Shown here piece after piece: positions 8,856 to 16,940 of a stretch of DNA of 64,000 bases. Position 1 is the first letter of the stretch. Each line of letters opens with the position of its first letter. The translations under genes were made by a program, and so were the position numbers. The stretch is taken from the NCBI GenBank assembly GCA_963753615.1, contig CAVWCW010000008.1, forward strand, positions 310,001 to 374,000. Direction: 5' to 3'. The notes below the pieces were generated by a model. That model was not told the origin of the DNA, did not search any database, and saw only the letters and a list, made by a program, of their open reading frames with translations. The stretch is from CAVWCW01 sp963753615 (lineage in GTDB: Bacteria > Pseudomonadota > Gammaproteobacteria > Chromatiales > Chromatiaceae).

Positions 8856-9167
8856 GTGAGCAGAAAACTAGCATTGATCGGCCCAGTCGCGCTGGTACTG
8901 GGCTTGGTTTCCGTCCCGGCCGCCGGCCAGGACATGAGTGCCGAAGAATTCGCCGCCAAGGCCGGCGCTCTGGGTGATGCGGTCAATGCCACGGGCAACG
9001 ACTCCGCCGAGTGCCAGGAACTCAGGAGGCGCGCCGACGCTTTGGTCGGGCGCCCTCAGCTCCGCCATACGGCGATGGAGGAGTACCAGGCTATTTGCGA
9101 GGGCGGCAACGGTCCGACTCTGCCCACCGACAACCCCGCGCAATTCGACGGTCCTCCCGTTAACTGA
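8856..9167 (+). CDS. Small exported protein of unknown function
   Basis: A 103-residue protein with a signal peptide (MSRKLALIGPVALVLGLVSVPAAGQ). The mature part is acidic and alpha-helical with two cysteines (SAECQELRRR and QAICEGG), probably a disulfide-linked helical hairpin. The start is GTG, 2 bases after the previous stop, with GCAGGAG upstream. I do not recognise a family. Operon context with the preceding surface-type protein suggests a periplasmic role. Confidence 0.6.
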   Translation: MSRKLALIGPVALVLGLVSVPAAGQDMSAEEFAAKAGALGDAVNATGNDSAECQELRRRADALVGRPQLRHTAMEEYQAICEGGNGPTLPTDNPAQFDGPPVN

Positions 9168-9218
9168 GCGGCGCGCCGGCAGTGCGACCTGCCTTGCGCG
9201 GCCGCCTTCACGATTCCG

Positions 9219-9971
9219 GTGCCCCTCTTGTTGAGTCACCCTGCCGAGATCGCCGCGGCCGGCCTTACTCTGTTGCTCGCCTACGGCTTGCGCGCCGTTA
9301 CAGGCTTTGGCTCGGCCCTGGTGGCGGTGCCCCTGTTAAGCCTGTTCCTTCCGTTACAATTTGTGGTGCCCTGGATCGTAGCGCTCGACGTGGCCGCCGC
9401 TTTCCTGCTCACCGGCGTCAGTTGGCGCAACCGGGAGGTGGATTGGCGCGAAATCCGCTGGCTGTTGCCGCCGGCGTTGCTCGGCATCCTGCTCGGCCTG
9501 CTCCTGTTGGTGGAACTTCCGCAGCGGGCTATGGCTCTGGGGCTGGGTGGATTGATTATCCTGTTCGGCCTGCGCAACCTGCTGGATCTGCACGGAGAGC
9601 GGCCCGTTTCCCGAGCCTGGGCATTGCCCGCCGGCGCCCTTGGCGGCGCCATCGGCTCTCTGTTCGCCACCGGTGGCCCGCCCTTCGTCATTTATCTCAG
9701 CCATCGAATCCGGGACAAGGCACGTCTGCGTGCAACCCTGTCCGGACTGTTTCTGATCGAGGGCGGACTGCGGCTGCTCGCTTTCGTGGCAGCGGCCCTG
9801 CTGGTCCAGCAGGGGATGTTGAAGGCCCTGCTGTTGGGCGCGCCGGTAATGGGACTGGCCCTGTACGCCGGTCACCATGTCCACCTCAGTCTCAGCCAGC
9901 GCCAGGTATTGCGCCTGGTGGGCGTGCTGTTGGTGGTGAGTGGCTGCGCCTTGATATGGCGCTGGCTGTGA
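9219..9971 (+). CDS. TSUP (TauE/SafE) family permease
   Basis: A 250-residue polytopic membrane protein of the TauE/SafE family, which exports or imports sulfite, organosulfonates or other oxyanions. About eight helices are visible, in two halves, with the typical first-half motif RAVTGFGSALVAVPLL and the second-half counterpart GALGGAIGSLFATGGPPFVIYL. The start is a GTG; an ATG is absent nearby. In a presumed sulfur oxidiser sulfite export is plausible, but the substrate cannot be read from sequence. Confidence 0.85.
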   Translation: MPLLLSHPAEIAAAGLTLLLAYGLRAVTGFGSALVAVPLLSLFLPLQFVVPWIVALDVAAAFLLTGVSWRNREVDWREIRWLLPPALLGILLGLLLLVELPQRAMALGLGGLIILFGLRNLLDLHGERPVSRAWALPAGALGGAIGSLFATGGPPFVIYLSHRIRDKARLRATLSGLFLIEGGLRLLAFVAAALLVQQGMLKALLLGAPVMGLALYAGHHVHLSLSQRQVLRLVGVLLVVSGCALIWRWL

Positions 9972-10064
9972 GTCCCGACGGCTTGCGCCCGAGGCGCTAT
10001 GCCGTATTATGGCGAGGGTCGGCAATTCCATAACAAACCGTCCCAACAGCGATTTCAGCGCAAG

Positions 10065-10107
10065 GCAAGGCCGCGCCCGGCCTTGCGCCGGGCTCGGCGA
10101 AGCCGAG
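10065..10107 (+). terminator. Two hairpins between the TSUP gene and the next gene
   Basis: GCAAGGCCG/CGGCCTTGC makes a 9-bp stem with a CGCC loop at 10065-10086, followed at 10093-10107 by CTCGGC-GAA-GCCGAG. No T run follows. They end 22 bases before the next start codon, so they could be a weak terminator for the permease gene or a structured leader of the next mRNA. Confidence 0.4.
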
Positions 10108-10129
10108 GCAACCATAGGAGACAGCGAGC

Positions 10130-11299
10130 ATGAGCAGCAATACGGCCAGTGCGTCCCCGGCCCCGGGTGGGATGGGGTTATGGGTCAAGGTCATCATCTT
10201 CGTGGCATTGGTGATCGCGGGGTACGCCTACATCTGGTCTTTGGTGCACTCGGGGTTCGGACAGGAGACGACAGCCGGCGTCAAACCACGAACTTTCGCC
10301 TCGATGGGGGAGGCTGGTTCGTCGCCGGCGGAAATCCTCGTTGCGCCTACCTCGGCGAGCGAGGCCCGGCCCGAGGCGTTGGACGTCGTATCGTTCGGAC
10401 CCGGTATGTCGAATGAGAACCGCGCCGCTTCGATGCCGGCAGCAACGGCGGTCGTCGTCGCATCCAAGCCCGGTGCCGGTGTGACCTTGGTAGAAACTGC
10501 AGCGGCGGTGGCGACAACGGCGCCTGAAGCCGCGTCCGATGCCGAAGCAGGCAAAGGAACCCTTGGGGTTGCCAAATCCGAAGCGGTTCGGGAGACAACT
10601 GCTGACCCGGAGGCCGATGCAGTGGATTCGGATTCGGCTCCCGCTCCCGCGGCCAGTTTGCCCGAAGCAACTCCGGCGGCGGCACCTAACACCGCGGTTT
10701 CCGCAGTCGCCGAGACGCAACCAGCTACACCGGTCAGCGGTGCAGAACCGGTCCCGGTACGCGGCCCTGTCGCTGGCACAGCGGCGATATCGCAAGCCGC
10801 TCCCGAACCGGCGGCAGTGCCGGCCGCAGCCGACCCGACTCCGGAAGCAGGCCCAGCCGTTGTCGAACCGATTTCCGACGGCTCCGATACCAGCGAGGCC
10901 CCGGTGATTGCACCCGCCGCCGAAGCCGATTTTCCCGCGCAGGCAAGCCCCCCTGCAACGCCGAGCGGGCCTGGCGATCCGGATGCGGTCGCGACCCCGG
11001 ATGAGGGTTTCCGCGCCTATAACTACCGTCCCCGCGTACCGGATCTGATGCGCGAGTACCAGCGCCTGCGGGCCGAGGCAAGGACGGAGCGCGCTCGTGG
11101 CCGCCCCGGCTACGGACCCGGTTACGGTTATCCGGGGCCATACCCCCGGGCCGGTGGAGGCGGAGGCCGGGGCTATGGTCCGGTACTATGGCTATCCCTA
11201 CGGCCCCGGGCCCAGCGTGCCGCCGTCCGGGATTCCGGCCCAGGCGCCACAGTAGGCGCCGTCGGGCCCACTGCGATCAGGCCCGTAACTACCGCATAA
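10130..11299 (+). CDS. Ala/Pro-rich membrane-anchored protein, tail probably frameshifted
   Basis: The frame codes 389 residues: a short cytoplasmic head, one helix (VKVIIFVALVIAGYAYIW), a very long Ala/Pro/Glu-rich linker (about residues 60-290), then YNYRPRVPDLMREYQRLRAEA and a Gly/Tyr-rich tail. After GGGGGRGYGP near 11184 the composition changes abruptly to Arg/Ala residues. In the +1 frame the tail continues as YYGYPYGPGPSVPPS...QAPQ and stops at 11255, matching the earlier Gly/Tyr/Pro style. This points to a one-base insertion at about 11180-11184. No family is recognised. It may be a cell-envelope spacer protein. Confidence 0.55.
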   Translation: MSSNTASASPAPGGMGLWVKVIIFVALVIAGYAYIWSLVHSGFGQETTAGVKPRTFASMGEAGSSPAEILVAPTSASEARPEALDVVSFGPGMSNENRAASMPAATAVVVASKPGAGVTLVETAAAVATTAPEAASDAEAGKGTLGVAKSEAVRETTADPEADAVDSDSAPAPAASLPEATPAAAPNTAVSAVAETQPATPVSGAEPVPVRGPVAGTAAISQAAPEPAAVPAAADPTPEAGPAVVEPISDGSDTSEAPVIAPAAEADFPAQASPPATPSGPGDPDAVATPDEGFRAYNYRPRVPDLMREYQRLRAEARTERARGRPGYGPGYGYPGPYPRAGGGGGRGYGPVLWLSLRPRAQRAAVRDSGPGATVGAVGPTAIRPVTTA

Positions 11300-11306
11300 G
11301 GGGCTG

Positions 11307-11765
11307 GTGATCCAGGAACTGGTGTCTGGCGGTCAGACGGGTGTCGATCGGGCCGCCCTGGATCTCGCGCTGGAGTTGGGCATTTCCTGCGGCGGCTGGT
11401 GCCCCAGAGGCCGGAGAGCGGCCGACGGGCCGCTACCGGCCCGCTACCCCCTGCGGGAAACCCTGAGCACGGATTATTCCGAACGTACCCGCCTGAATGT
11501 GCGCGACAGCGATGGCACCCTGATCCTCTGCGCCGGTCCTCTCAGCGGAGGCACCGCTTATACTGCGGACTTCGCCGCCAGGCTCGGGCGGCCCCTTCGG
11601 ATCGTCGATCCGCGTCAGCGCGCCGAACTTCGGGCAGTGCGCCAATGGCTGCGAAATGAACGTGTCTCACGCCTGAACCTGGCCGGTCCCAGGGAACAAG
11701 AGCAACCTGGTATCTATCGGCTCGCACACGATTGGCTGTTGGCGTTGTTCCGCGCCGACGGCTAA
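11307..11765 (+). CDS. Circularly permuted YpsA-type (SLOG) protein, 'putative molybdenum carrier'
   Basis: A 152-residue Rossmann-like protein. The motif VSGGQTGVDRAALDLAL at residues 6-22 is the nucleotide-binding loop of the cpYpsA/Mo-carrier family, with the second site LILCAGPLSGGTAYTAD. Family members are small cytosolic proteins thought to bind a nucleotide-derived ligand; the Mo-carrier label is inherited from structural genomics. Start is GTG. It lies 7 bases after the preceding frame. Confidence 0.8.
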   Translation: MIQELVSGGQTGVDRAALDLALELGISCGGWCPRGRRAADGPLPARYPLRETLSTDYSERTRLNVRDSDGTLILCAGPLSGGTAYTADFAARLGRPLRIVDPRQRAELRAVRQWLRNERVSRLNLAGPREQEQPGIYRLAHDWLLALFRADG

Positions 11766-11790
11766 CCCGGATATTTCAGGTAAATACCGG

Positions 11791-11926
11791 TTTATCGCGT
11801 TGCCCGTCCCGGGAAGGAATCCCGTCATTTTGATCGGTTCATGCGATCAAAATGGAGGATTTCGGAACCCCCGTTTTCGAAAGCCGTGCTGCAAACAGCA
11901 AGGCGGGCTTTTTCAGCGTCTCCTCA
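11791..11926 (+). repeat. Dispersed multi-hairpin repeat, copy A
   Basis: One of three copies (others at 18935 and 24016). Shared blocks are TTTATCGCGTT, a GC-rich small hairpin (CCCGGGAAGGAATCCCG), a long hairpin CATTTTGATCG/CGATCAAAATG at 11826-11854, CGTTTTCGAAAGCCGTGC, and the tail GGCTTTTTCAGCGTCTCCTCAG. The long stem is a different sequence from copies B and C but equally well paired. The tail contains the stop codon of the convergent algA gene. Copy A is the most diverged. Confidence 0.8.
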
Positions 11927-13342
11927 GTCGTTTCTACCGTAATCGTCGGAGAAGCGCACGATATCGTCTTCCCCCAGGTAGCTGCCGGTCTGGACCTCGA
12001 TGATTTCGAGCGGAATCCGGCCAATGTTCTCCAGCCGGTGCCTGGTGCCCAAGGGGATATAGGTGGACTGGTCTTCCGTCAGGATGATCTCGCGGTCGTC
12101 CAGGGTGATCTTGGCAGTGCCCTTGATCACGACCCAGTGCTCGGCCCGGTGGTAATGCATCTGCAGGGAGAGCTTGGCGCCCGGATTGACCGCGATGCGT
12201 TTGGCCTTGTGTCGTTGGCCCGTATCTATGCAGTCGTACCAGCCCCAGGGACGATAGACCTTGCGGTGGGCCTCGCTTTCCGGCCGTTTCAGCGCCTTGA
12301 GGCGCTCGGAGATCTGTTTGACGTCCTGCACCCGGTTCTTGGCGGCCACCATGACAGCGTCGTTGGTCTCCACTACCACGACGTTTTCGAGACCAATGGC
12401 TGCCACCAGTCGGCTTTCGGAGTGGAGCAAGCTGTCGTGGGTGTCGTAGCTTAAGACATCGCCATGCACCCGGTTGCCCTGATCGTCCTTTGCCGAAACG
12501 TCCCACAGCGACGACCAGGAGCCGACGTCGCTCCAGCCCGCATCCAGGGGGATGACCACTGCCCGATCGGTCTTTTCCATCACCGCGTAGTCGATCGACT
12601 CGGCGGGGCAAGCGGCAAAGGCGTCGCTGTCGATGCGCATGAAATCGAGGTCGGCTTGGGTCCGGCTGCAAGCCTGGTTGCAGGCGTCGAGGATGTCCGG
12701 GCGGTACTGCTCCAGCTCTTCGAGGAAACGGCCCGCCCGGAACGCGAACATGCCGCTGTTCCAGTAGTAGTCCCCAGATGCCAAATAGCCCTTCGCGGTT
12801 TCCAGATCGGGCTTTTCGACGAAACTCAGTACCCGATAACCCCCGCCTTGGGTGTCCCCCCGCTGGATATAGCCGTAGCCGGTCTCCGGCCCTGTCGGTA
12901 CTACGCCGAAGGTGACCAGCGCGCCTTCCGCGGCAGCTCGGGCCGCCTCCTGGATGGCGGCGGCCAGGGCTTCGGCATCGCTGATGACGTGGTCGGAGGG
13001 AAGGATCAAGAGCACGGCATCGGGGTCTTCGGCGGCCAGGGCCGCCAGCGCCACCGCTGGAGCGGTGTTGCGCCCGAACGGCTCCAACATGATGGCCATC
13101 GGCTTGATTCCCAGTTGATGCAACTGCTCGGCGACCATGAACCGGTGATCCTGGTTGCAAATGACCATGGGGGCGCTAAAGGCTTCGCTCTCCGGCAGCC
13201 GCGTCACCGTGTCCTGCAACAGGGTCTGCTCCGTGATCAGAGGCAGGAACTGTTTCGGATAATGACTGCGGGACAACGGCCACATCCGGGTGCCGGATCC
13301 GCCGGAGAGAATTACGGGTATGATTTTAGCGTTCTTAGACAT
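11924..13342 (-). CDS. algA: Mannose-1-phosphate guanylyltransferase / mannose-6-phosphate isomerase
   Basis: A bifunctional 472-residue enzyme producing GDP-mannose for polysaccharide synthesis: an N-terminal nucleotidyltransferase with LSGGSGTRMWPLSR and FVEKPDLETA, and a C-terminal cupin isomerase with LSLQMHYHRAEHWVVIKG and TYIPLGTRHRLEN. Homologues are called AlgA, ManC, CpsB or XanB. The start MSKNAKIIPV is chosen; a GTG five codons earlier is possible, and neither has a clear ribosome site. There is no polysaccharide cluster alongside, so this may be the housekeeping GDP-mannose gene. Its last codons lie inside dispersed repeat copy A. Confidence 0.9.
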   Translation of the reverse strand: MSKNAKIIPVILSGGSGTRMWPLSRSHYPKQFLPLITEQTLLQDTVTRLPESEAFSAPMVICNQDHRFMVAEQLHQLGIKPMAIMLEPFGRNTAPAVALAALAAEDPDAVLLILPSDHVISDAEALAAAIQEAARAAAEGALVTFGVVPTGPETGYGYIQRGDTQGGGYRVLSFVEKPDLETAKGYLASGDYYWNSGMFAFRAGRFLEELEQYRPDILDACNQACSRTQADLDFMRIDSDAFAACPAESIDYAVMEKTDRAVVIPLDAGWSDVGSWSSLWDVSAKDDQGNRVHGDVLSYDTHDSLLHSESRLVAAIGLENVVVVETNDAVMVAAKNRVQDVKQISERLKALKRPESEAHRKVYRPWGWYDCIDTGQRHKAKRIAVNPGAKLSLQMHYHRAEHWVVIKGTAKITLDDREIILTEDQSTYIPLGTRHRLENIGRIPLEIIEVQTGSYLGEDDIVRFSDDYGRND

Positions 13343-13690
13343 AGATCGATCGGTCACGGCGAGTCGTCAGGCGCCGATTGGCGCCCGCCAATTGTCGGCC
13401 AGTCGCCGGAACCTGTCTAGGCGCCTGTCCGTATATCGGCGATCTTCTGGTGCCGCGGAGGATCGGCGGATTACCCGCTGGTATGCCGCCATTCTCGTCC
13501 CCCATGCGCCAATCCCAGTCTTGGACGCGAAACACCGAGCTCCCGGGGTGCGTCGCAAATGAATCTTCCGTGATGCCGGCGATCTAGCCTGCAGGCTGGC
13601 TTGCGGCCCGCCGCTATTTTCCTCTACCCTGCAAGAGAACGAACATCGAAAGCACAGGCGGTACTACCGCCGCTCACCCGGGGGAAGTTC
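13343..13690. other. Divergent intergenic region, algA/egtB
   Basis: About 350 bases separate two divergent genes and should hold both promoters. I see a small palindrome GGCGCC-GATT-GGCGCC near 13370-13390 but no gene, and no promoter boxes I would defend. Confidence 0.4.
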
Positions 13691-14980
13691 ATGACCGTTA
13701 TCGAGCCGGCGGCGGCCGGCCAGGGCCAGGCGAGAATGCGCTTGGGCGACGACTACCGGCGGGTGCGGGCGGATTCGCAGGCGATCTGCCGACCGCTGGA
13801 GGTAGAGGACCATGTCATCCAGACCATGCCGGACGTGAGCCCGCCCAAGTGGCACTTGGCTCACACCAGCTGGTTCTTCGAGACCTTTCTGCTGCAGGCG
13901 TTCGGCGACGGTTACTCGCTCTTTAATCCCGTCTTCGACCACTTGTTCAACTCCTACTACGTGACCCACGGTCAACCTTTCGCCCGGTCCCGTCGCGGGC
14001 TCCTGGCACGGCCCACGGTGGCCGAGGTCTATCGCTACCGGGCAGCGGTGGACGCAGCCATGCTGGCGCTGATCGAGTCGGCGCCCGCGACCGATTGGGC
14101 GCGCATCGCCCCGCTGCTGGAACTCGGGCTGCACCACGAGCAACAGCACCAGGAGCTGTTGCTCACGGACATCAAGCACATCTTCGCCCAGAACCCCATG
14201 CATCCTGCCTACCGGCCGCTGCCACTCCCGCCCGCACAAGCCAAGTCGCCGCCCGTGGACTGGAAGCGCTTTGACGGCGGCCTGTGCGAGATCGGGCACA
14301 GCAAGTCGGGTTTCGCCTATGACAACGAGGGGCCCCGGCACCGGGTCTGGTTGGAGCCCTTTGCCTTGGCCAGCCGGCCGGTGAGCAACCGGGAGATCCT
14401 GGCTTTCGTCGACGACGGCGGTTACGCCGAACCAGCGCTCTGGATGTCCGACGGTTGGACCCAGGTCCAGGCCGCGGGTTGGCAAGCGCCCCTGTACTGG
14501 CTGCAGCGCGACGGGGACTGGCTGCAGCAGACGCTGGGCGGGTTGCGCCCCTTGGACCTGGAGGCGCCGGCCTGCCACCTGAGCTTTTACGAGGCGGATG
14601 CCTTCGCCCGCTGGTCCGGCAAGCGCCTGCCCAGCGAAGCGGAGTGGGAACTGGCTGCGGCCACGGCGCCGATCGCAGGCAACTTCCGCGAAGCCGGCTT
14701 CCTGCAGCCGGTAGCGTTGCAGCATCCGGGAGCCGGGATCGAGCAGATGTTCGGCGATGTCTGGGAGTGGACCTGCAGCCCCTACGGACCCTATCCAGGT
14801 TACCGCTCACCGGCAGGCACCATCGGCGAGTATAACGGTAAATTCATGGCCAACCAGATGGTGTTGCGGGGCGGCTCCTGCGTCACCCCCCAAGACCACA
14901 TCCGGGCCAGTTACCGGAATTTCTTTTACCCTGGCGACCGCTGGCAGTTCTCGGGGCTGCGTCTGGCGGACGAGGCATGA
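13691..14980 (+). CDS. egtB: EgtB-type sulfoxide synthase (ergothioneine pathway)
   Basis: A 429-residue non-haem iron enzyme that couples hercynine with a thiol (cysteine or gamma-glutamylcysteine) and oxygen. The DinB-like N-terminal domain supplies the iron ligands His58 (LAHTSWFFE) and the HX3HXE site H149-EQQ-H153-QE. The C-terminal formylglycine-generating-enzyme-like domain runs from about residue 190, with FGDVWEWTCSPYGPYPG and LRGGSCVTPQDHIR. Start MTVIEPAAAG is preceded by GGGGGAAG. The methyltransferase gene expected downstream (egtD) is present only as wreckage, so substrate supply is uncertain. Confidence 0.9.
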   Translation: MTVIEPAAAGQGQARMRLGDDYRRVRADSQAICRPLEVEDHVIQTMPDVSPPKWHLAHTSWFFETFLLQAFGDGYSLFNPVFDHLFNSYYVTHGQPFARSRRGLLARPTVAEVYRYRAAVDAAMLALIESAPATDWARIAPLLELGLHHEQQHQELLLTDIKHIFAQNPMHPAYRPLPLPPAQAKSPPVDWKRFDGGLCEIGHSKSGFAYDNEGPRHRVWLEPFALASRPVSNREILAFVDDGGYAEPALWMSDGWTQVQAAGWQAPLYWLQRDGDWLQQTLGGLRPLDLEAPACHLSFYEADAFARWSGKRLPSEAEWELAAATAPIAGNFREAGFLQPVALQHPGAGIEQMFGDVWEWTCSPYGPYPGYRSPAGTIGEYNGKFMANQMVLRGGSCVTPQDHIRASYRNFFYPGDRWQFSGLRLADEA

Positions 14981-15480
14981 TCCGGCCAGCGACCGACGTT
15001 CCGAATCCCGCCCCGGCACCGAGGACCTGGTCCAGGCACTGCTCGACGGATTGGCTGCCAGCCCCAAGGCCCTGCCGCCCAAGTTCTTTTACGACAAGCG
15101 GGGCGCATAGCTGTTCGACGCGATTTACGAGCTGCGCGAGTATTACCAGACCCGGTACCGAGACGCAGATCCTGCGCCGATGCGCGCCAGAGCTGGCCGG
15201 AATCATCGGTAGCGATTGCCTGCTGATGGAGTTGGGCAGCGGGGCGGGCAAGAAGGTGCGCCTGTTGCCGCGAGAACGGCGGCCCCCGGGCTACCTGGGA
15301 TTCGATATTTTCGAGGATCAATGGTTCGACTTCCACGCCGGCGAGAGCATCCACACCGTGGACGCGTACCAGTGCGCGGTAGAGAGCTTCGGACGGCTGG
15401 CGGGGCCAGTGGGCTGGGGGCAGGAGCCGGTCTGGACCGACCCGAATCCCTATTTAGCGTTCAACTGCTGCGTTCCCGCG
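14977..15480 (+). pseudogene. egtD: egtD (histidine N-methyltransferase) pseudogene
   Basis: Pieces of EgtD in order but in different frames. First is GTEDLVQALLDGLAASPKA...PPKFFYDKRGA, then an in-frame TAG where family members have Ser before LFDAIYELREYY. A frameshift leads to ETQILRRCAPEL and the SAM motif LLMELGSGAGKKVRLL. A large central segment (about 150 residues by comparison with intact EgtD, from memory) is then missing, and the C-terminal FHAGESIHTVDAYQ...VWTDPNPY joins directly. Stop, frameshift and deletion together rule out a sequencing slip. It overlaps the egtB stop by ATGA, as an intact operon would. Confidence 0.85.
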
Positions 15481-15537
15481 GTGCGGAAAATGGGTAGAAT
15501 GCTGCCCTTCGTTTGATCCTTAGGGGAAGTTTCCAAG

Positions 15538-16026
15538 ATGTCGACCTGCCATTGCGGCTCCGGCCGCCCGTTTGCCGAATGCTGCCAGCCGATATTGCTC
15601 GACGAACGTTTGGCGGCCACTGCCGAGGACCTGATGCGGGCTCGCTACACCGCCTATGTGATCGACCGTATCGACTTCCTCGGCGCCAGCCTGCACCCGG
15701 AACATCGCCGCGAGTACGACGAAGCGGCCACGCGGCGCTGGGCGAGGCAGTCCGAATGGCTGAGTCTGGAGGTGGTGAGCAGCGAAGCCGGCGGGCCTGC
15801 GGACGAACGCGGCAGCGTCGAATTCGTGGCCAGCTATCGGGAAAAGGGGGCCGTGCATCACCACCACGAGGTTAGCGAATTCCGCAAGCTCGACGGCCGC
15901 TGGTACTTCACTCAGGGGCGCCTGGTCCCGCCCAAGACACAGCACCGCGCAACCCCAAAGGTTGGCCGCAATGACCCTTGCCCCTGCGGTAGCGGGAAAA
16001 AATACAAAAAGTGCTGCGGAAAATGA
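15538..16026 (+). CDS. ychJ: YchJ-family SEC-C motif protein (UPF0225)
   Basis: A 162-residue protein with metal-binding SEC-C-type motifs at both ends: CHCGSGRPFAECC at residues 4-16 and CPCGSGKKYKKCCGK at the C-terminus. Between them lies the NTF2-like YchJ domain (EDLMRARYTAYV, VEFVASYREKGAVHHHHE, FRKLDGRWYFTQG). The role is unknown; SEC-C motifs bind zinc and in SecA contact SecB or ribosomes. The start follows a ribosome-site-like AGGGGAAG. Single gene. Confidence 0.9.
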   Translation: MSTCHCGSGRPFAECCQPILLDERLAATAEDLMRARYTAYVIDRIDFLGASLHPEHRREYDEAATRRWARQSEWLSLEVVSSEAGGPADERGSVEFVASYREKGAVHHHHEVSEFRKLDGRWYFTQGRLVPPKTQHRATPKVGRNDPCPCGSGKKYKKCCGK

Positions 16027-16275
16027 GTTTATTCAATATGATACTCAACTAAATTTGAATCTACTCGAATTTTTTCGCAATGCACCTTCGGATAAATTTA
16101 GTACCCGGCTATTAGCACTCTGGTGCCGGAAGGCAGCGAGCGCACAACCAGCCGACCTCAGTCTGCAGACTCGCTCCCATCACTGCAGGCTTCTGCCATC
16201 ATCAAACCTGATGCTTGGTGAAAGGATTATTTGCCAACGAATTGAAATCCATGGATTCAGAGGCAACCGTGGCCG

Positions 16276-16737
16276 TTGTGGATCGATTTCTTCGTCCTAA
16301 CTCAACCCGTATTTCTACCCCCAAAGGTCCGTTGGGTAGTGCGGGACTTGCCCCTCGGCTTCCACAAGAACGCCCGCAAGGCCGCGCAGGCGGCCTACTG
16401 CGCCGGAGAGCAGGACAAGTTCTGGGAGATGCGCGATATTCTGTTCATCAATGCCAAAAAGCTCGATGCGGAGCACCTCCCCAACTATGCCCAGGTGATT
16501 GGACTGGATGGCGCGGCGTTCGAGAGCTGCCTATCGAGCGACCGGCACCTCGCGATTATCGACCGGAGTTCCCAGGATGCGGGCAGTGTAAAGATCACCG
16601 GCACCCCGACCTTTGTCGTCGGAAAAGCCGCCGGCGACTCGGTCGAGGGTAACCGGGTGGTCGGCGCGCGCGATTACAAGGTCTTCGAGGAACAGATCGT
16701 CAAGCTGCTGGGGGAGAAGCAAGCGGTCGCCAAGTGA
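16276..16737 (+). pseudogene. N-terminally truncated DsbA-like thioredoxin protein
   Basis: The frame from KVRWVVRDLPLGFHKNARKAA onward is a good DsbA/thioredoxin-like C-terminal two thirds, including the helical insert and the cis-Pro loop ITGTPTFVVG. The first ~16 residues are foreign, and the CxxC-bearing beta strand and helix that should precede KVRWV are absent. The upstream 250 bases are AT-rich and non-coding. It looks like the surviving end of a secreted disulfide oxidoreductase after a deletion or insertion; without the active site it could not do redox chemistry. Confidence 0.7.
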
Positions 16738-16878
16738 CCCGCCAAGTACGGGCATCGGTAGGCCCGAACAGTGGAATTCCTGCTTTGTCCTTTAGCAGAT
16801 AGGCCCTGCTCAAATATTCTAGCAGCGGTTGATCTCGAGGGTGGTTTGACGTGTTCGAATCTGCCGCCCCTTCACTAA

Positions 16879-16903
16879 CGCAGCCCGCGCGAGGCGGGCT
16901 GCG
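16879..16903 (-). terminator. Hairpin after the DUF302 gene
   Basis: CGCAGCCCGC/GCGGGCTGCG forms a 10-bp perfect stem with a GCGAG loop, 38 bases past the stop of the minus-strand DUF302 gene. No strong T run is present. Confidence 0.6.
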
Positions 16904-16940
16904 GCTGTTGCTGTCTGGCGAGGTCAGCCTGGGCGGCCGA

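Noticed and set aside
9354..10115. Minus-strand frame of 253 codons
   Set aside because: Antisense to the TSUP permease gene; no domain, no ribosome site.
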